From assembly GCA_002354135.1 (NCBI GenBank), contig DEKZ01000312.1, forward strand, positions 14,477 through 28,518: a DNA stretch of 14,042 bases, in the 5' to 3' direction. Source of the stretch: Massilia sp. UBA2709 (GTDB taxonomy: Bacteria > Pseudomonadota > Gammaproteobacteria > Burkholderiales > Burkholderiaceae_D). Each line of letters opens with the position of its first letter. Position 1 is the first letter of the stretch. A model generated the notes under the pieces. That model was not told where the DNA came from and made no database searches. It saw only the letters and a list, made by a program, of their open reading frames with translations. Positions 1 through 7,302 of the stretch are shown here, piece by piece. The position numbers and the translations under genes are program-made.

Positions 1-1085
1 CCGATGCCGGTATCGCTCACCGCGAACTGCAGCTCGCCCTCGGTGCGGCGCCAGGCCAGCTCGATGCGTCCGCCGTCGGGCGAATAGCGCACCGCGTTCG
101 AGGCCAGGTTGGCAAACGCGCTGCGCAGTTCTTCCACGCTGCCCATCACGTCCGGGCCGTCGACCGACACCGAGATGTCGTGGCGTCCGTTCGACAGCGC
201 CCTCGCCTCGCTCGCCACCGACTCGACCAGCGACTTGATGTCGACCCGTTCGCGGCGCAGCGGGAATTCGTCGGACTCCAGGCGCGAGAGGGTCAGCATG
301 TCCTCGATCAGGCGCTGCATGCGCTGGCCCTGCTCGGTCATCAGCTTCAGGTGCGCCTCGCGCGTGCCGGCGTCCATGCAGGGGTCCGACATGGCGATTT
401 CCAGGAAGCCGACGATGACCGTGAGCGGCGTGCGCAGTTCGTGCGAGGCGTTGGCGATGAAGTCGCGCCGCATCGCTTCGATGCGCTCGGTATCGGTGGC
501 GTCGTGGGTCACCAGGATCTGGCGCCGGTTCTCGAAAGGGATGATGCGGCACTCGATCTTGCGGCCGCGGAAGGACAGGGTCAGCGGCTGCTCGTAGCGG
601 CCGAGGATGATGTAGTCGATGAAGTCGGGATGGCGCACCAGGTTGGTCACGCGCAGGCCCTTGTCGCGCTCCAGCGTCAGGCCGAGGTGGCGCTCGGCGG
701 CCGGGTTGCACCACTCGAGGAAGAGCACGTCGTCCATGATGGCCACGCCTTCCGGCAGCAGGCTCATGGCCTGGCGAAAGCGCGCCAGCCACTCGGCCAG
801 TTCCTGCTGGTTGCGCTCGTCCTCGCGGCGCAGGCGGTACAGGCGCGCGAACACGTCGGTCCAGGCGCCCCAGCCATCGGGCAGCCTGCCCGAATGCGGG
901 TCGTCCAGCCAGCGGCCCAGCTGGTCGAGGTAGGACAGCTGCACGAACAGCGCGACGATGGCGCCGGCCAGCGCCAGGGCAAGCGCGGGAATCGGGCCGG
1001 CCATCCACCAGACGACGCCGGCAGCCACGAAGATGGACGCCAGGCGCAACAGCGCCGGCACCCAGAACAGCAGTTTGGAATTCAT
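1..1085 (-). CDS. phoR: Phosphate regulon sensor histidine kinase PhoR (3' end cut by window edge)
   Basis: Inner-membrane sensor kinase that phosphorylates PhoB when phosphate is scarce and dephosphorylates it otherwise. The 361 residues visible begin MNSKLLFWVP and have two closely spaced hydrophobic helices (about residues 5-29 and 32-50) with almost no periplasmic loop. This is the usual PhoR layout and fits a sensor that reads the Pst transporter and PhoU rather than an external ligand. A PAS-like segment follows at about 100-200 (LLPEGVAIMDD onward). The DHp domain carries the phospho-acceptor H215 in SHELRTPL. The N box NLASNAVRYSPDGG lies near residue 325, and the sequence stops inside the G1 box (DTGIG), so the rest of the ATPase domain lies outside. 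The start is supported by AAGG four bases before ATG, 15 nt after the phoB stop. Last gene seen of the pst-pho operon. Confidence 0.96.
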   Translation of the reverse strand, partial: MNSKLLFWVPALLRLASIFVAAGVVWWMAGPIPALALALAGAIVALFVQLSYLDQLGRWLDDPHSGRLPDGWGAWTDVFARLYRLRREDERNQQELAEWLARFRQAMSLLPEGVAIMDDVLFLEWCNPAAERHLGLTLERDKGLRVTNLVRHPDFIDYIILGRYEQPLTLSFRGRKIECRIIPFENRRQILVTHDATDTERIEAMRRDFIANASHELRTPLTVIVGFLEIAMSDPCMDAGTREAHLKLMTEQGQRMQRLIEDMLTLSRLESDEFPLRRERVDIKSLVESVASEARALSNGRHDISVSVDGPDVMGSVEELRSAFANLASNAVRYSPDGGRIELAWRRTEGELQFAVSDTGI

Positions 1086-1100
1086 CGGACCTTGTTCGGT

Positions 1101-1784
1101 TTATTTTTCCGAGAGCATATACCCGACGCTGCGCACCGTGCGGATCAGCCCCTCGGCGCCTTTCAGCGCCTTCCTGAGCCGCAGCACGTGCACGTCGACG
1201 GTACGCTCCTCGATGACGGCATGGTCGCCCCATACCTTGTCGAGCAGCTGGGCGCGCGAGAACACCCGTTCGCGGTGCGCCAGCAGGAATTTCAGCAGCT
1301 TGTATTCGGCGTTGCCGATGTCGATCTGGCTGCCCTCGATCGAGACCGTGCAACTGGCCGGGTCGAGCACCACGCTGCCCGCGCGCAGCGGCGCCTCGGC
1401 CAGGTGCGGGCTTTTCCGGCGCAGCAGCGCGCGCGCGCGCGCCAGCAGTTCGCGCGGCGAGAACGGCTTGGTGACGTAGTCGTCGGCGCCCGTGTTCAGG
1501 CCGGCCAGCTTGTCTTCTTCCATGCTCTTCGCGGTCAGCATGATGACCGGGATGTCCTGGAAGTCGCGGTCGCCGCGCAGCCGCGCCAGCAGGCGCAGGC
1601 CGCTCTGGTCGGGCAGCATCCAGTCGAGCAGCAGCAGGTCCGGCTTGCCGTGGGCGATGCTGTCCCAGGCCGCGGCCGTGGTGCCGACCGACTTGATCGT
1701 CCAGCCGGCCTCGCGCAGCGAATAGCTCACCAGTTCGACGATCGCCGGCTCGTCCTCCACCACAAGTACGGTCGTGTTGTGCAT
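1101..1784 (-). CDS. phoB: Phosphate regulon response regulator PhoB
   Basis: OmpR/PhoB-family transcription factor that binds Pho boxes after phosphorylation by PhoR. The 227-residue product has an N-terminal receiver domain (about 1-122) with acidic pocket E10/D11, phospho-acceptor D54 (LLLDWMLP), T84 and K106 (VTKPFSP). The C-terminal winged helix (about 130-227) contains the conserved recognition stretch EERTVDVHVLRLRKAL and ends SVGYMLSEK. I chose MHNTT at 1784 because it matches the family N-terminus and has GAGGG upstream, inside the last codons of phoU. A longer reading up to 1910 only runs back through phoU in another frame. The gap from the phoU stop is 5 nt, suggesting translational coupling. 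Its predicted target is the Pho box upstream of pstS in this window, giving autoregulation. Confidence 0.97.
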   Translation of the reverse strand: MHNTTVLVVEDEPAIVELVSYSLREAGWTIKSVGTTAAAWDSIAHGKPDLLLLDWMLPDQSGLRLLARLRGDRDFQDIPVIMLTAKSMEEDKLAGLNTGADDYVTKPFSPRELLARARALLRRKSPHLAEAPLRAGSVVLDPASCTVSIEGSQIDIGNAEYKLLKFLLAHRERVFSRAQLLDKVWGDHAVIEERTVDVHVLRLRKALKGAEGLIRTVRSVGYMLSEK

Positions 1785-1789
1785 GCCGC

Positions 1790-2482
1790 TCAACCCTCGT
1801 GCGTCGCGGGTTTGCTGTGGCGGATGTCGCGGCCCTCGACCACGTAGATCACGTACTCGGCGATGTTCTTCGCGTGGTCGCCGATGCGCTCGATGGCTTT
1901 CGCCACCCACAGCGTGTCGAGCGCCGGGGAGATGGTGCGCGGGTCTTCCATCATGAAAGTGATCAGGTTGCGCAGGATGGTGCGGAATTCGTGGTCGACG
2001 ATCTCGTCGGCAGCGATGATCTGCATCGCCTGCTTGCCGTCGAGGCGGGCAAAGGCGTCGAGGGCGTCGTGCAGCAGGTCGGAGGTGGCCTTGCCGATGC
2101 TGCGGATCATGTCGAAGTGGGCGAAGCCGGCGTTGCCGCGCGCGTGCAGGTTCTTGGCGGTGCGCGCGATCTTCGAGGATTCGTCGCCGATGCGTTCCAG
2201 GTCGGTGATCACCTTGATGGTCGCCATCACGGTGCGCAGGTCGTTGGCGGTCGGCTGGCGGCGCACGATGAGGTGGCTGCAGGCGTCGTCGAGCTGCACT
2301 TCGAGCTGGTTCACCGCGTGGTCGTCGGCCATCACCTTGTCGGCCTTGGCCGCGTCGTCGAAGCGGAAGCAGTTCAGCGCCTCCTCGAACTGGGTTTCCA
2401 CCATGCCGCCCATCAGCAGGACCTTGGAGCGGATGGATTCCAGTTCCTGGTCATACTGCTTTGAAGAATGCTCGCCAATCAT
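1790..2482 (-). CDS. phoU: Phosphate signalling regulator PhoU
   Basis: Cytoplasmic peripheral protein that connects the PstSCAB transporter to PhoR and keeps the Pho regulon off when phosphate is plentiful. The 230-residue all-helical protein shows the two expected PhoU repeats, each with a metal-cluster/ERIGD motif: ERIGDESSKIA at about 96-106 and ERIGDHAKNIAEY at about 198-210. The N-terminus (SKQYDQELESIRSKVLLMGG) is typical of the family. The start has a strong GGGAGAG ribosome site. It lies 40 nt after pstB and 5 nt before phoB, so it is co-transcribed with both. Loss of PhoU is known in relatives to derepress Pho genes and drive polyphosphate build-up; this is family knowledge, not seen here. 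Confidence 0.97.
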   Translation of the reverse strand: MIGEHSSKQYDQELESIRSKVLLMGGMVETQFEEALNCFRFDDAAKADKVMADDHAVNQLEVQLDDACSHLIVRRQPTANDLRTVMATIKVITDLERIGDESSKIARTAKNLHARGNAGFAHFDMIRSIGKATSDLLHDALDAFARLDGKQAMQIIAADEIVDHEFRTILRNLITFMMEDPRTISPALDTLWVAKAIERIGDHAKNIAEYVIYVVEGRDIRHSKPATHEG

Positions 2483-2522
2483 TACTGCTCTCCCTAGTAT
2501 GCGTTATTGTCCGGACCGCCGA

Positions 2523-3320
2523 TTAACCGAAACGGCCCGTGATGTAATCCTGCGTTTCCTTGCGGCTGGGGTTCATGAACAGCTGGTCGGTCTCGCCGAA
2601 TTCCACCAGTTCGCCCAGGTACATGTACGCAGTGTAATCGGAGCAGCGTGCCGCCTGCTGCATGTTGTGGGTCACGATCGTGATCGTGTAGTCCTGCTTC
2701 AGCTCGCTGATCAGTTCCTCGATCTTCGCGGTCGAGATCGGATCGAGCGCCGAGGTCGGCTCGTCCAGCAGCAGCACGTCGGGCTTCACCGCCACGCCGC
2801 GGGCGATGCACAGGCGCTGCTGCTGGCCGCCGGAGAGCGACAGGCCGCTTTTCGCCAGCTTGTCCTTCGCCTCTTCCCACAGTGCCGCCTTCTTCAGCGC
2901 CCACTCCACGCGCTCGTCCATCTCTCCTTTCGACAGGTTCTCGTAGAGGCGCACGCCGAAGGCGATATTGTCGTAGATCGACATCGGGAAGGGGGTCGGC
3001 TTCTGGAACACCATGCCGATCTTGGCGCGCAGCATGTTCACGTCCACGCCCGGCTCGAGGATGTTACGGCCGCGGTAGATGATCGAACCCTCGGCGCGCT
3101 GGCCCGGGTAGAGGTCGTACATGCGGTTGAGCGTGCGCAGCAGGGTCGACTTGCCGCAGCCGGAAGGGCCGATGAAGGCCGTCACCTGCTTTTCGTGCAC
3201 GTCGAGCGAGACGTTCTTCAGGCTCTGGGTCTTACCGTAGAAGAAATTCAGGCCGGAGATCTCGATGGTCTTCGTCTTGGCGATTGCCGCCGGGATCGGG
3301 TTTGCCATAGCTTGGGTCAT
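2523..3320 (-). CDS. pstB: Phosphate ABC transporter ATP-binding protein PstB
   Basis: Cytoplasmic ATPase that powers high-affinity phosphate import through PstCA. The 265-residue product has all ABC motifs in order: Walker A GPSGCGKST (51-59), Q-loop MVFQKP (103-108), signature LSGGQQQR (162-169), Walker B VLLLDEPTSALD (182-193) and switch His218 (VTHNM). The ending with ...TQDYITGRFG is characteristic of PstB. The start is the less certain part: ATG at 3320 (MTQAM) lies 15 nt after the pstA stop without a visible Shine-Dalgarno. An in-frame ATG at 3308 (MANPIP) has none either. I kept the first because it follows pstA closely and coupling is plausible. Confidence 0.97.
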   Translation of the reverse strand: MTQAMANPIPAAIAKTKTIEISGLNFFYGKTQSLKNVSLDVHEKQVTAFIGPSGCGKSTLLRTLNRMYDLYPGQRAEGSIIYRGRNILEPGVDVNMLRAKIGMVFQKPTPFPMSIYDNIAFGVRLYENLSKGEMDERVEWALKKAALWEEAKDKLAKSGLSLSGGQQQRLCIARGVAVKPDVLLLDEPTSALDPISTAKIEELISELKQDYTITIVTHNMQQAARCSDYTAYMYLGELVEFGETDQLFMNPSRKETQDYITGRFG

Positions 3321-3335
3321 GGTTATCAGGATAAA

Positions 3336-4193
3336 TTAACGCGGGGTCTTCTGCGAGAACAGGGTGCGCGACAGGATGTTCAGGAACAGCACGGTGAAGG
3401 TCACCAGCAGCGCCCCGCCCCAGGCCAGCGAGCGCCAGTCGTCGTAAGGGCTCATCGCGTAGGTGTAGATCACGACCGGCAGGTTGGCCAGCGGTGCGTC
3501 CATGTCGGTGCTGAAGAACTGGTTGTTGAGCGCGGTGAACAGCAGCGGCGCGGTCTCGCCCGAGATGCGGGCCAGGGCCAGCAGCACGCCGGTGATCACG
3601 CCGGCCTTGACGGCGCGCAGGCGCACCAGCATCGCTACCTTCCAGCGCGGCGCGCCGAGGGCAAAGGCGGCTTCGAGCAGGCTGTTCGGCACCAGGCGCA
3701 GCATGTTGTCGGTGGTGCGCACGACCACGGGGATGGCGATCAGCGCCAGCGCGATCGAGCCGGCATAGCCCGAGAAGTGCTTCACGTTGGCCACGTACAG
3801 GGCGTAGACGAACAGGCCGATCACGATCGAGGGCGCCGACAGCATGATGTCGGTAACAAAACGCGTGACCTGGCCGAAGCGGTTGGTCTCGCCGTACTCG
3901 GCCAGGTAGATGCCGGCCAGGATGCCGACCGGGGTCGACACCAGGGTCGACAGACCGACCATCATCAGGCTGCCGACGATGGCGTTGCGCAGGCCGCCTT
4001 CGCTGCCCGGCGCGGGGGTATCGAGACTGAACATCGGGCCGGAGAGCGCACCGAAGCCCTGGATCAGCAGCGTGGCCAGGATCCAGGCCAGGAAGGCCAG
4101 GCCGATCGCCATCGCCGCCACCGACAGTGCGATGCCGATGCGGTGCGCCAGCAGGCGCCTGCGGTACACGGGGTTCTTCACGATGCCGATCAT
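3336..4193 (-). CDS. pstA: Phosphate ABC transporter permease PstA
   Basis: One of the two inner-membrane channel subunits of the phosphate importer. The 285-residue protein has about six hydrophobic segments (roughly 20-45, 68-98, 113-135, 142-160, 194-216 and 255-275). The cytoplasmic coupling loop LLEAAFALGAPRWKVAML (about 172-189) is the EAA motif that docks onto PstB. RISGETAPLLF (about 209-219) is the strongly conserved PstA stretch. Its ATG overlaps the pstC stop as ATGA (4190-4193), a standard sign of coupled translation of two subunits needed in equal amounts. Confidence 0.96.
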   Translation of the reverse strand: MIGIVKNPVYRRRLLAHRIGIALSVAAMAIGLAFLAWILATLLIQGFGALSGPMFSLDTPAPGSEGGLRNAIVGSLMMVGLSTLVSTPVGILAGIYLAEYGETNRFGQVTRFVTDIMLSAPSIVIGLFVYALYVANVKHFSGYAGSIALALIAIPVVVRTTDNMLRLVPNSLLEAAFALGAPRWKVAMLVRLRAVKAGVITGVLLALARISGETAPLLFTALNNQFFSTDMDAPLANLPVVIYTYAMSPYDDWRSLAWGGALLVTFTVLFLNILSRTLFSQKTPR

Positions 4194-5206
4194 TTCACAC
4201 CTTCCTTGCGGGACATTCCCACCAACATCAGTTTTGCAGCGGCGAGCACGATGAACGTGATCGCGAACAGGATCAGGCCGAGGGCGAACAGCGAGGACAC
4301 GTGCAGGCCCGGCGTCGCTTCGGCGAATTCGTTGGCCAGGGTCGAGGAGATCGAGTTACCCGGCATGAAGAGCGAGGCCGAGAGCTCGTGCGCATTGCCG
4401 ATCACGAAAGTGACGGCCATGGTTTCGCCCAGCGCCCGGCCCAGGCCCAGCATCACGCCGCCCACCACGCCGTTGCGGGTGTAGGGCAGCACGACCTTGC
4501 GCACCACTTCCCACTTGGTGCAGCCCAGGCCATAGGCCGATTCCTTCAGCACGGCGGGGACGATCTCGAACACGTCGCGCATCACCGAGGAGATGAAGGG
4601 GATGATCATCACGGCCAGGATCAGGCCGGCGGTGAGGATGCCCATGCCCATCATCGGGCCTTGGAACAGCTGGCCGACGACCGGCAGCTGGCCGAGGGTG
4701 TTCTGCAGCAGCGGCTGCACGTGGTCGGCGAACAGGGGCGCGAACACGAACAGGCCCCACATGCCGTAGATGATGGAAGGGACGCCGGCCAGCAGCTCGA
4801 CGGCGGTGCCCATCGGGCGGCGCAGCCAGGCCGGGCAGATCTCGGTCAGGAACAGGGCGATGCCGAAGCTGATCGGGAAGGCGATCAGGAGGGCGATCAG
4901 CGAGGTGGCGACCGTGCCCCAGATGGCGATCAGGGCGCCGTAGCGGTCTTCGATGGGATCCCACTCGACGGTGGTGATGAAGGCGGCCCCGAACTCCTTG
5001 AAGGCGGGCGCCGCGCCGATCGCCAGCGAGACGATGATGCCGAGCAGGGCCAGCAGGACGCTGGCTGCGAACAGCAGGGTAATCTTGTGAAACAGGAAGT
5101 CCTGGATGCGCTGGTTGCGCATGGTCTTGCGCAGGGCGGCGTAGTCGTGGTCGGCCGCGGCCAGGGGGGCCTTGTCCTCGAGAGTGACGGAAGGATGAGC
5201 GCTCAT
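4190..5206 (-). CDS. pstC: Phosphate ABC transporter permease PstC
   Basis: Second inner-membrane subunit of the phosphate importer, pairing with PstA. The 338-residue protein has a roughly 40-residue cytoplasmic lead, then helices at about 41-63, 93-118, 139-159, 187-207, 247-270 and 304-328. The EAA coupling loop KESAYGLGCTKWEVVRK lies at about 221-237. Conserved PstC signatures visible include ELLAGVPSIIYGMWGL and GLGRALGETMAVTFVIGN. It is separated from pstS by 94 nt that hold a strong hairpin, so its expression is probably lower than that of pstS. Its stop overlaps the pstA start. Confidence 0.96.
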   Translation of the reverse strand: MSAHPSVTLEDKAPLAAADHDYAALRKTMRNQRIQDFLFHKITLLFAASVLLALLGIIVSLAIGAAPAFKEFGAAFITTVEWDPIEDRYGALIAIWGTVATSLIALLIAFPISFGIALFLTEICPAWLRRPMGTAVELLAGVPSIIYGMWGLFVFAPLFADHVQPLLQNTLGQLPVVGQLFQGPMMGMGILTAGLILAVMIIPFISSVMRDVFEIVPAVLKESAYGLGCTKWEVVRKVVLPYTRNGVVGGVMLGLGRALGETMAVTFVIGNAHELSASLFMPGNSISSTLANEFAEATPGLHVSSLFALGLILFAITFIVLAAAKLMLVGMSRKEGVK

Positions 5207-5234
5207 GTGTGTTCTTGTGTTTTGCCGCGTGTGG

Positions 5235-5258
5235 GGCCGCCGGGCGAACCCGGCGGCC
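5235..5258 (-). promoter_or_regulatory. Perfect 10-bp hairpin between pstS and pstC
   Basis: Arms GGCCGCCGGG (5235-5244) and CCCGGCGGCC (5249-5258) are perfectly complementary around a four-base loop, which reads UUCG in the pst transcript. No run of T follows on the minus strand, so it is not a classical intrinsic terminator. Its position after the first, solute-binding-protein gene of an ABC operon is typical of a 3'-stabilising or attenuating stem that keeps pstS mRNA more abundant than pstCAB mRNA. That role is inferred. Confidence 0.7.
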
Positions 5259-5300
5259 AGGCCTCGGTGCCTGTTTTACGCGTGATTAGCTAGCGCGCGA

Positions 5301-6341
5301 TTACCAGACCGCCTTGCCGGCGGCGTCCTTCACGTTCGCACGCCAGGCATCCTGCACCAGCTTGGTGACGGCGTCGGGCATCGGCACGTAGTCCAGGTCG
5401 GCAGCGGCGGCGTCGCCGTTCTTGTATGCCCAGTCGAAGAACTTCAGCACTTCCTTGCCCTTGGCAGCGTCGCCCTGGGTCTTGTACATGATGATGTACG
5501 AGGCGCCGGTGATCGGCCAGCTGGCCTTGCCCGGCTGGTCGGTCAGCACCACGCCGAAGCCCGGCGCCTTGGCCCAGTCGGCGCTGGCGGCGGCGGCCTT
5601 GAAGGCGGCATCGTCGGGCTGGAGAAAGGCGCCTTCGCGGTTCTGCAGCTGGGTGTGCGACATGCGGTTCTTCTTGGCGTAGGCCCACTCGACGTAGCCG
5701 ATCGAACCCTTGATGCGCTGGACGTTGGCGGCCACGCCTTCGTTGCCCTTGCCGCCTACGCCGGTCGGCCACTTGACCGAGGTGCCGGCGCCGATCTTCA
5801 GTTTCCAGTCCGGGCTGGCCTTGGACAGGTAGTCGGTGAACAGGAAGGAGGTGCCCGAGCTGTCGGCACGGCGCACGACGGTGATGTTATCGGCCGGCAG
5901 CTTGACGCCCGGGTTCAGGGCAGCGATCGGCTGGGCATTCCATTTGGTGATCTTGCCCATGAAGATGTCGGCCAGCACGGCGCCGGTCAGCTTGACCTGG
6001 CCCGGGGTCACGCCGGGAATGTTCACGACCGGCACCACGCCGCCCATGATGGCCGGGAACTGGAACAGGCCGGCGGCGTCCAGGTCCTTGGCCGGCAGCG
6101 GCATGTCGGACGCGCCGAAGTCGACGGTTTTCGCCTTGATCTGCTTGATGCCGGCGCCCGAGCCGACCGACTGGTAGTTCAGGCCGTTGCCGCTGGCCGC
6201 CTTGTACATTTCCGCCCACTTGGCGTAGATCGGATAGGGGAAGGTTGCGCCGGCGCCGGTGATGTTGACCGCCTGGGCGGCGCTCGCCGCCAGGGTGGCG
6301 GCTGCGACCGCGACGGACAGGAGCAAGTGCTTCATACGCAT
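5301..6341 (-). CDS. pstS: Phosphate ABC transporter substrate-binding protein PstS
   Basis: Periplasmic phosphate-binding protein that feeds PstCA. The 346-residue precursor has a clear Sec signal peptide: Lys near the N-terminus, an alanine-rich core (about 6-20), and predicted cleavage after AQA at residue 24. The mature protein begins VNITGAGATFPYPIYAKW, the PstS hallmark. Phosphate-contacting regions are visible: SVGSGAGIKQI (about 59-69), VDFGASDMPL (73-82) and RRADSSGTSFLF (157-168). Start at 6341 chosen because AAAGGA lies seven bases upstream; the next ATG (6335) would be too far from it. First gene of the operon, directly downstream of the Pho-box promoter. Confidence 0.97.
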   Translation of the reverse strand: MRMKHLLLSVAVAAATLAASAAQAVNITGAGATFPYPIYAKWAEMYKAASGNGLNYQSVGSGAGIKQIKAKTVDFGASDMPLPAKDLDAAGLFQFPAIMGGVVPVVNIPGVTPGQVKLTGAVLADIFMGKITKWNAQPIAALNPGVKLPADNITVVRRADSSGTSFLFTDYLSKASPDWKLKIGAGTSVKWPTGVGGKGNEGVAANVQRIKGSIGYVEWAYAKKNRMSHTQLQNREGAFLQPDDAAFKAAAASADWAKAPGFGVVLTDQPGKASWPITGASYIIMYKTQGDAAKGKEVLKFFDWAYKNGDAAAADLDYVPMPDAVTKLVQDAWRANVKDAAGKAVW

Positions 6342-6406
6342 ATCGATATCCTTTCAGGTTGTAGCGCGGACTGCGCCCCGGGTTGACCCCGGTTGCATTG
6401 CTGCGC

Positions 6407-6451
6407 AGTCTACTGACCGAATATGACAAGTTGATGACATCGTCATGTCAC
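6407..6451 (-). promoter_or_regulatory. Pho-box promoter of the pst-pho operon
   Basis: On the minus strand three 7-mers are spaced exactly 11 bp apart: GTGACAT (6451-6445), ATGTCAT (6440-6434) and TTGTCAT (6429-6423). These match the known PhoB half-site CTGTCAT with 4-bp AT/GC spacers. Ten bases after the last repeat lies TAGACT (6412-6407), a fair -10 box. PhoB-activated promoters lack a normal -35 and use the Pho box in its place, which is what is seen. The predicted start of transcription is near 6400, giving a leader of about 59 nt that contains a small CCGGG/CCCGG hairpin (6378-6392). Confidence 0.85.
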
Positions 6452-6462
6452 CCGACTTCGCC

Positions 6463-6497
6463 GCACCTCTTGTCATCGATTCGATGACAAGAGGTGC
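6463..6497. repeat. 35-bp perfect palindrome with TTGTCAT cores upstream of pstS
   Basis: Left arm GCACCTCTTGTCATCGA (6463-6479) is the exact reverse complement of 6481-6497, with a single base between. Each arm contains TTGTCAT, the Pho half-site core, in opposite orientation. It lies 11 bp upstream of the three-repeat Pho box. No T-run flanks either side, so it is a poor intrinsic terminator for the upstream acetyltransferase gene. An operator for a dimeric regulator, possibly PhoB, is the more likely reading; this is inference. Confidence 0.75.
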
Positions 6498-6654
6498 CGG
6501 GCGTGTCACACGTATGTTTCAGCACGGTGTCGGCCCTGTGACACCAACCGGGCCGCGTCAACGCCCATGACTTGGAGCGCCATAGTGCCGCGAACCGAAA
6601 ATGACCGTCACACAATTGATGACGTCTATACATCCGCGCCTGGGCGCGTCCGCA

Positions 6655-7098
6655 TCAGGACAGCTCCTTGCGGAAGAACACCACGCGCTCGGTCTCCTCG
6701 AATCCCAGGGCGCGGTGCATGAGATGACTCGCCACGTTGTCGAGCAGCGCATCCGACGCGAGCTCGCGGCAGCCGCGGGTCCTGGCCCATGCCGTCACGG
6801 CGTCGACCAGCGCCCTGCCCCAGCCCTGGCGGCGCTGCTGCGGCGCCACATAGATGCCCTCGAGGAAGGCCACGGGCGAGGTCTCCGTGCCATTCACGTA
6901 GTCCGTGCGCAGCGCCGCCTCGGCGAAACCGGCGGCCTGCCCATCCTCGTCGTAGGCGACGAACTGCGCGTATTTATCCGGCTCGCGCAGGAAGCCGGCC
7001 ATCTCGGCGAGATGCTCCGCCTCGGGGCAGTCGGGCCAGAGCGCCTGGCGCAGGCGCAGCCAGCCGTCCTGGGCGGCCGAGGTGCAGGGAAGGATCAT
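6655..7098 (-). CDS. aac(6'): Aminoglycoside 6'-N-acetyltransferase, AAC(6')-I type (GNAT family)
   Basis: Predicted to transfer acetyl from acetyl-CoA to the 6'-amino group of aminoglycosides. The 147-residue product is the usual length of the AAC(6')-Ig/Ih group, and from memory it shares that group's distinctive blocks: LRQALWPD near the N-terminus, DYVNGTETSPVAFLEGIYV (about 66-84), the acetyl-CoA loop RRQGWGRAL (89-97), ELASDALLDN (112-121) and a C-terminal GFEETERVVFF (132-142). I chose ATG at 7098 because GGAG lies eight bases upstream and the family begins there; an upstream in-frame start at 7206 would add an unrelated Arg-rich stretch. Composition matches the neighbours and no mobile element is seen, so it appears resident. 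The true substrate could be another amine. Confidence 0.88.
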   Translation of the reverse strand: MILPCTSAAQDGWLRLRQALWPDCPEAEHLAEMAGFLREPDKYAQFVAYDEDGQAAGFAEAALRTDYVNGTETSPVAFLEGIYVAPQQRRQGWGRALVDAVTAWARTRGCRELASDALLDNVASHLMHRALGFEETERVVFFRKELS

Positions 7099-7225
7099 GA
7101 TGCATACTCCGGTTCGGTGTTGAATCTTGTGCCTGCATGCGGCGCCCCTGCGCGGCCGCCGCGCCGTGCGCGGGCGGGTCCCACGGTCGGGCGAACCCGG
7201 CTGCAAATATAGGAGGCCGGCACAC

Positions 7226-7253
7226 TTGTAAATACGCCGGTGGCTGCTATGCT
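7226..7253 (+). promoter_or_regulatory. Putative sigma-70 promoter for the small plus-strand unit
   Basis: TTGTAA (7226-7231) and TATGCT (7248-7253) are separated by 16 bp, each matching four of six consensus positions. Transcription would start near 7260 and run toward the small ORF and the terminator at 7458-7490. Weak on sequence alone, strengthened by the downstream arrangement. Confidence 0.4.
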
Positions 7254-7302
7254 CAAATCGTCATCATGACATGGAGGGAATGCTGAAGAGCGTTTTGTTC
7301 GT

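Larger units (their letters stand above)
6342..6654. other. Gene-free region between pstS and the acetyltransferase gene
   Basis: These 313 bp contain the Pho-box promoter and the palindrome listed separately, plus GTGTCAC (6503-6509) and an inverted pair GGTGTC/GACACC (6526-6531 and 6540-6545). The pentamers TGTCA/TGACA occur seven times between 6424 and 6543. Short open frames on the minus strand here (for example up to 6633) have no ribosome site and read through the promoter elements, so I do not call a gene. Confidence 0.7.

Noticed and set aside
180..1847. Long plus-strand open frame opposite phoR and phoB
   Set aside because: Antisense shadow of two clear two-component genes, with His/Gln/Ala-rich translation and no domain.
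1863..4484. Very long plus-strand open frame (873 codons) opposite phoU, pstB and pstA
   Set aside because: It runs antisense to three intact, recognisable genes. Long antisense frames are expected in GC-rich DNA, and its product is low-complexity (His/Gln/Arg-rich).
6463..6497. Palindrome as an intrinsic terminator of the acetyltransferase gene
   Set aside because: There is no T-run on either side; a regulatory site is a better fit.
6448..6633. 61-codon minus-strand ORF upstream of pstS
   Set aside because: It overlaps the palindrome and reaches the Pho repeats, has no ribosome site, and its translation has no family character.
7211..7216. Perfect AGGAGG on the plus strand
   Set aside because: The only nearby start-like codon (TTG 7226) is followed at once by TAA, so no coding frame uses it.
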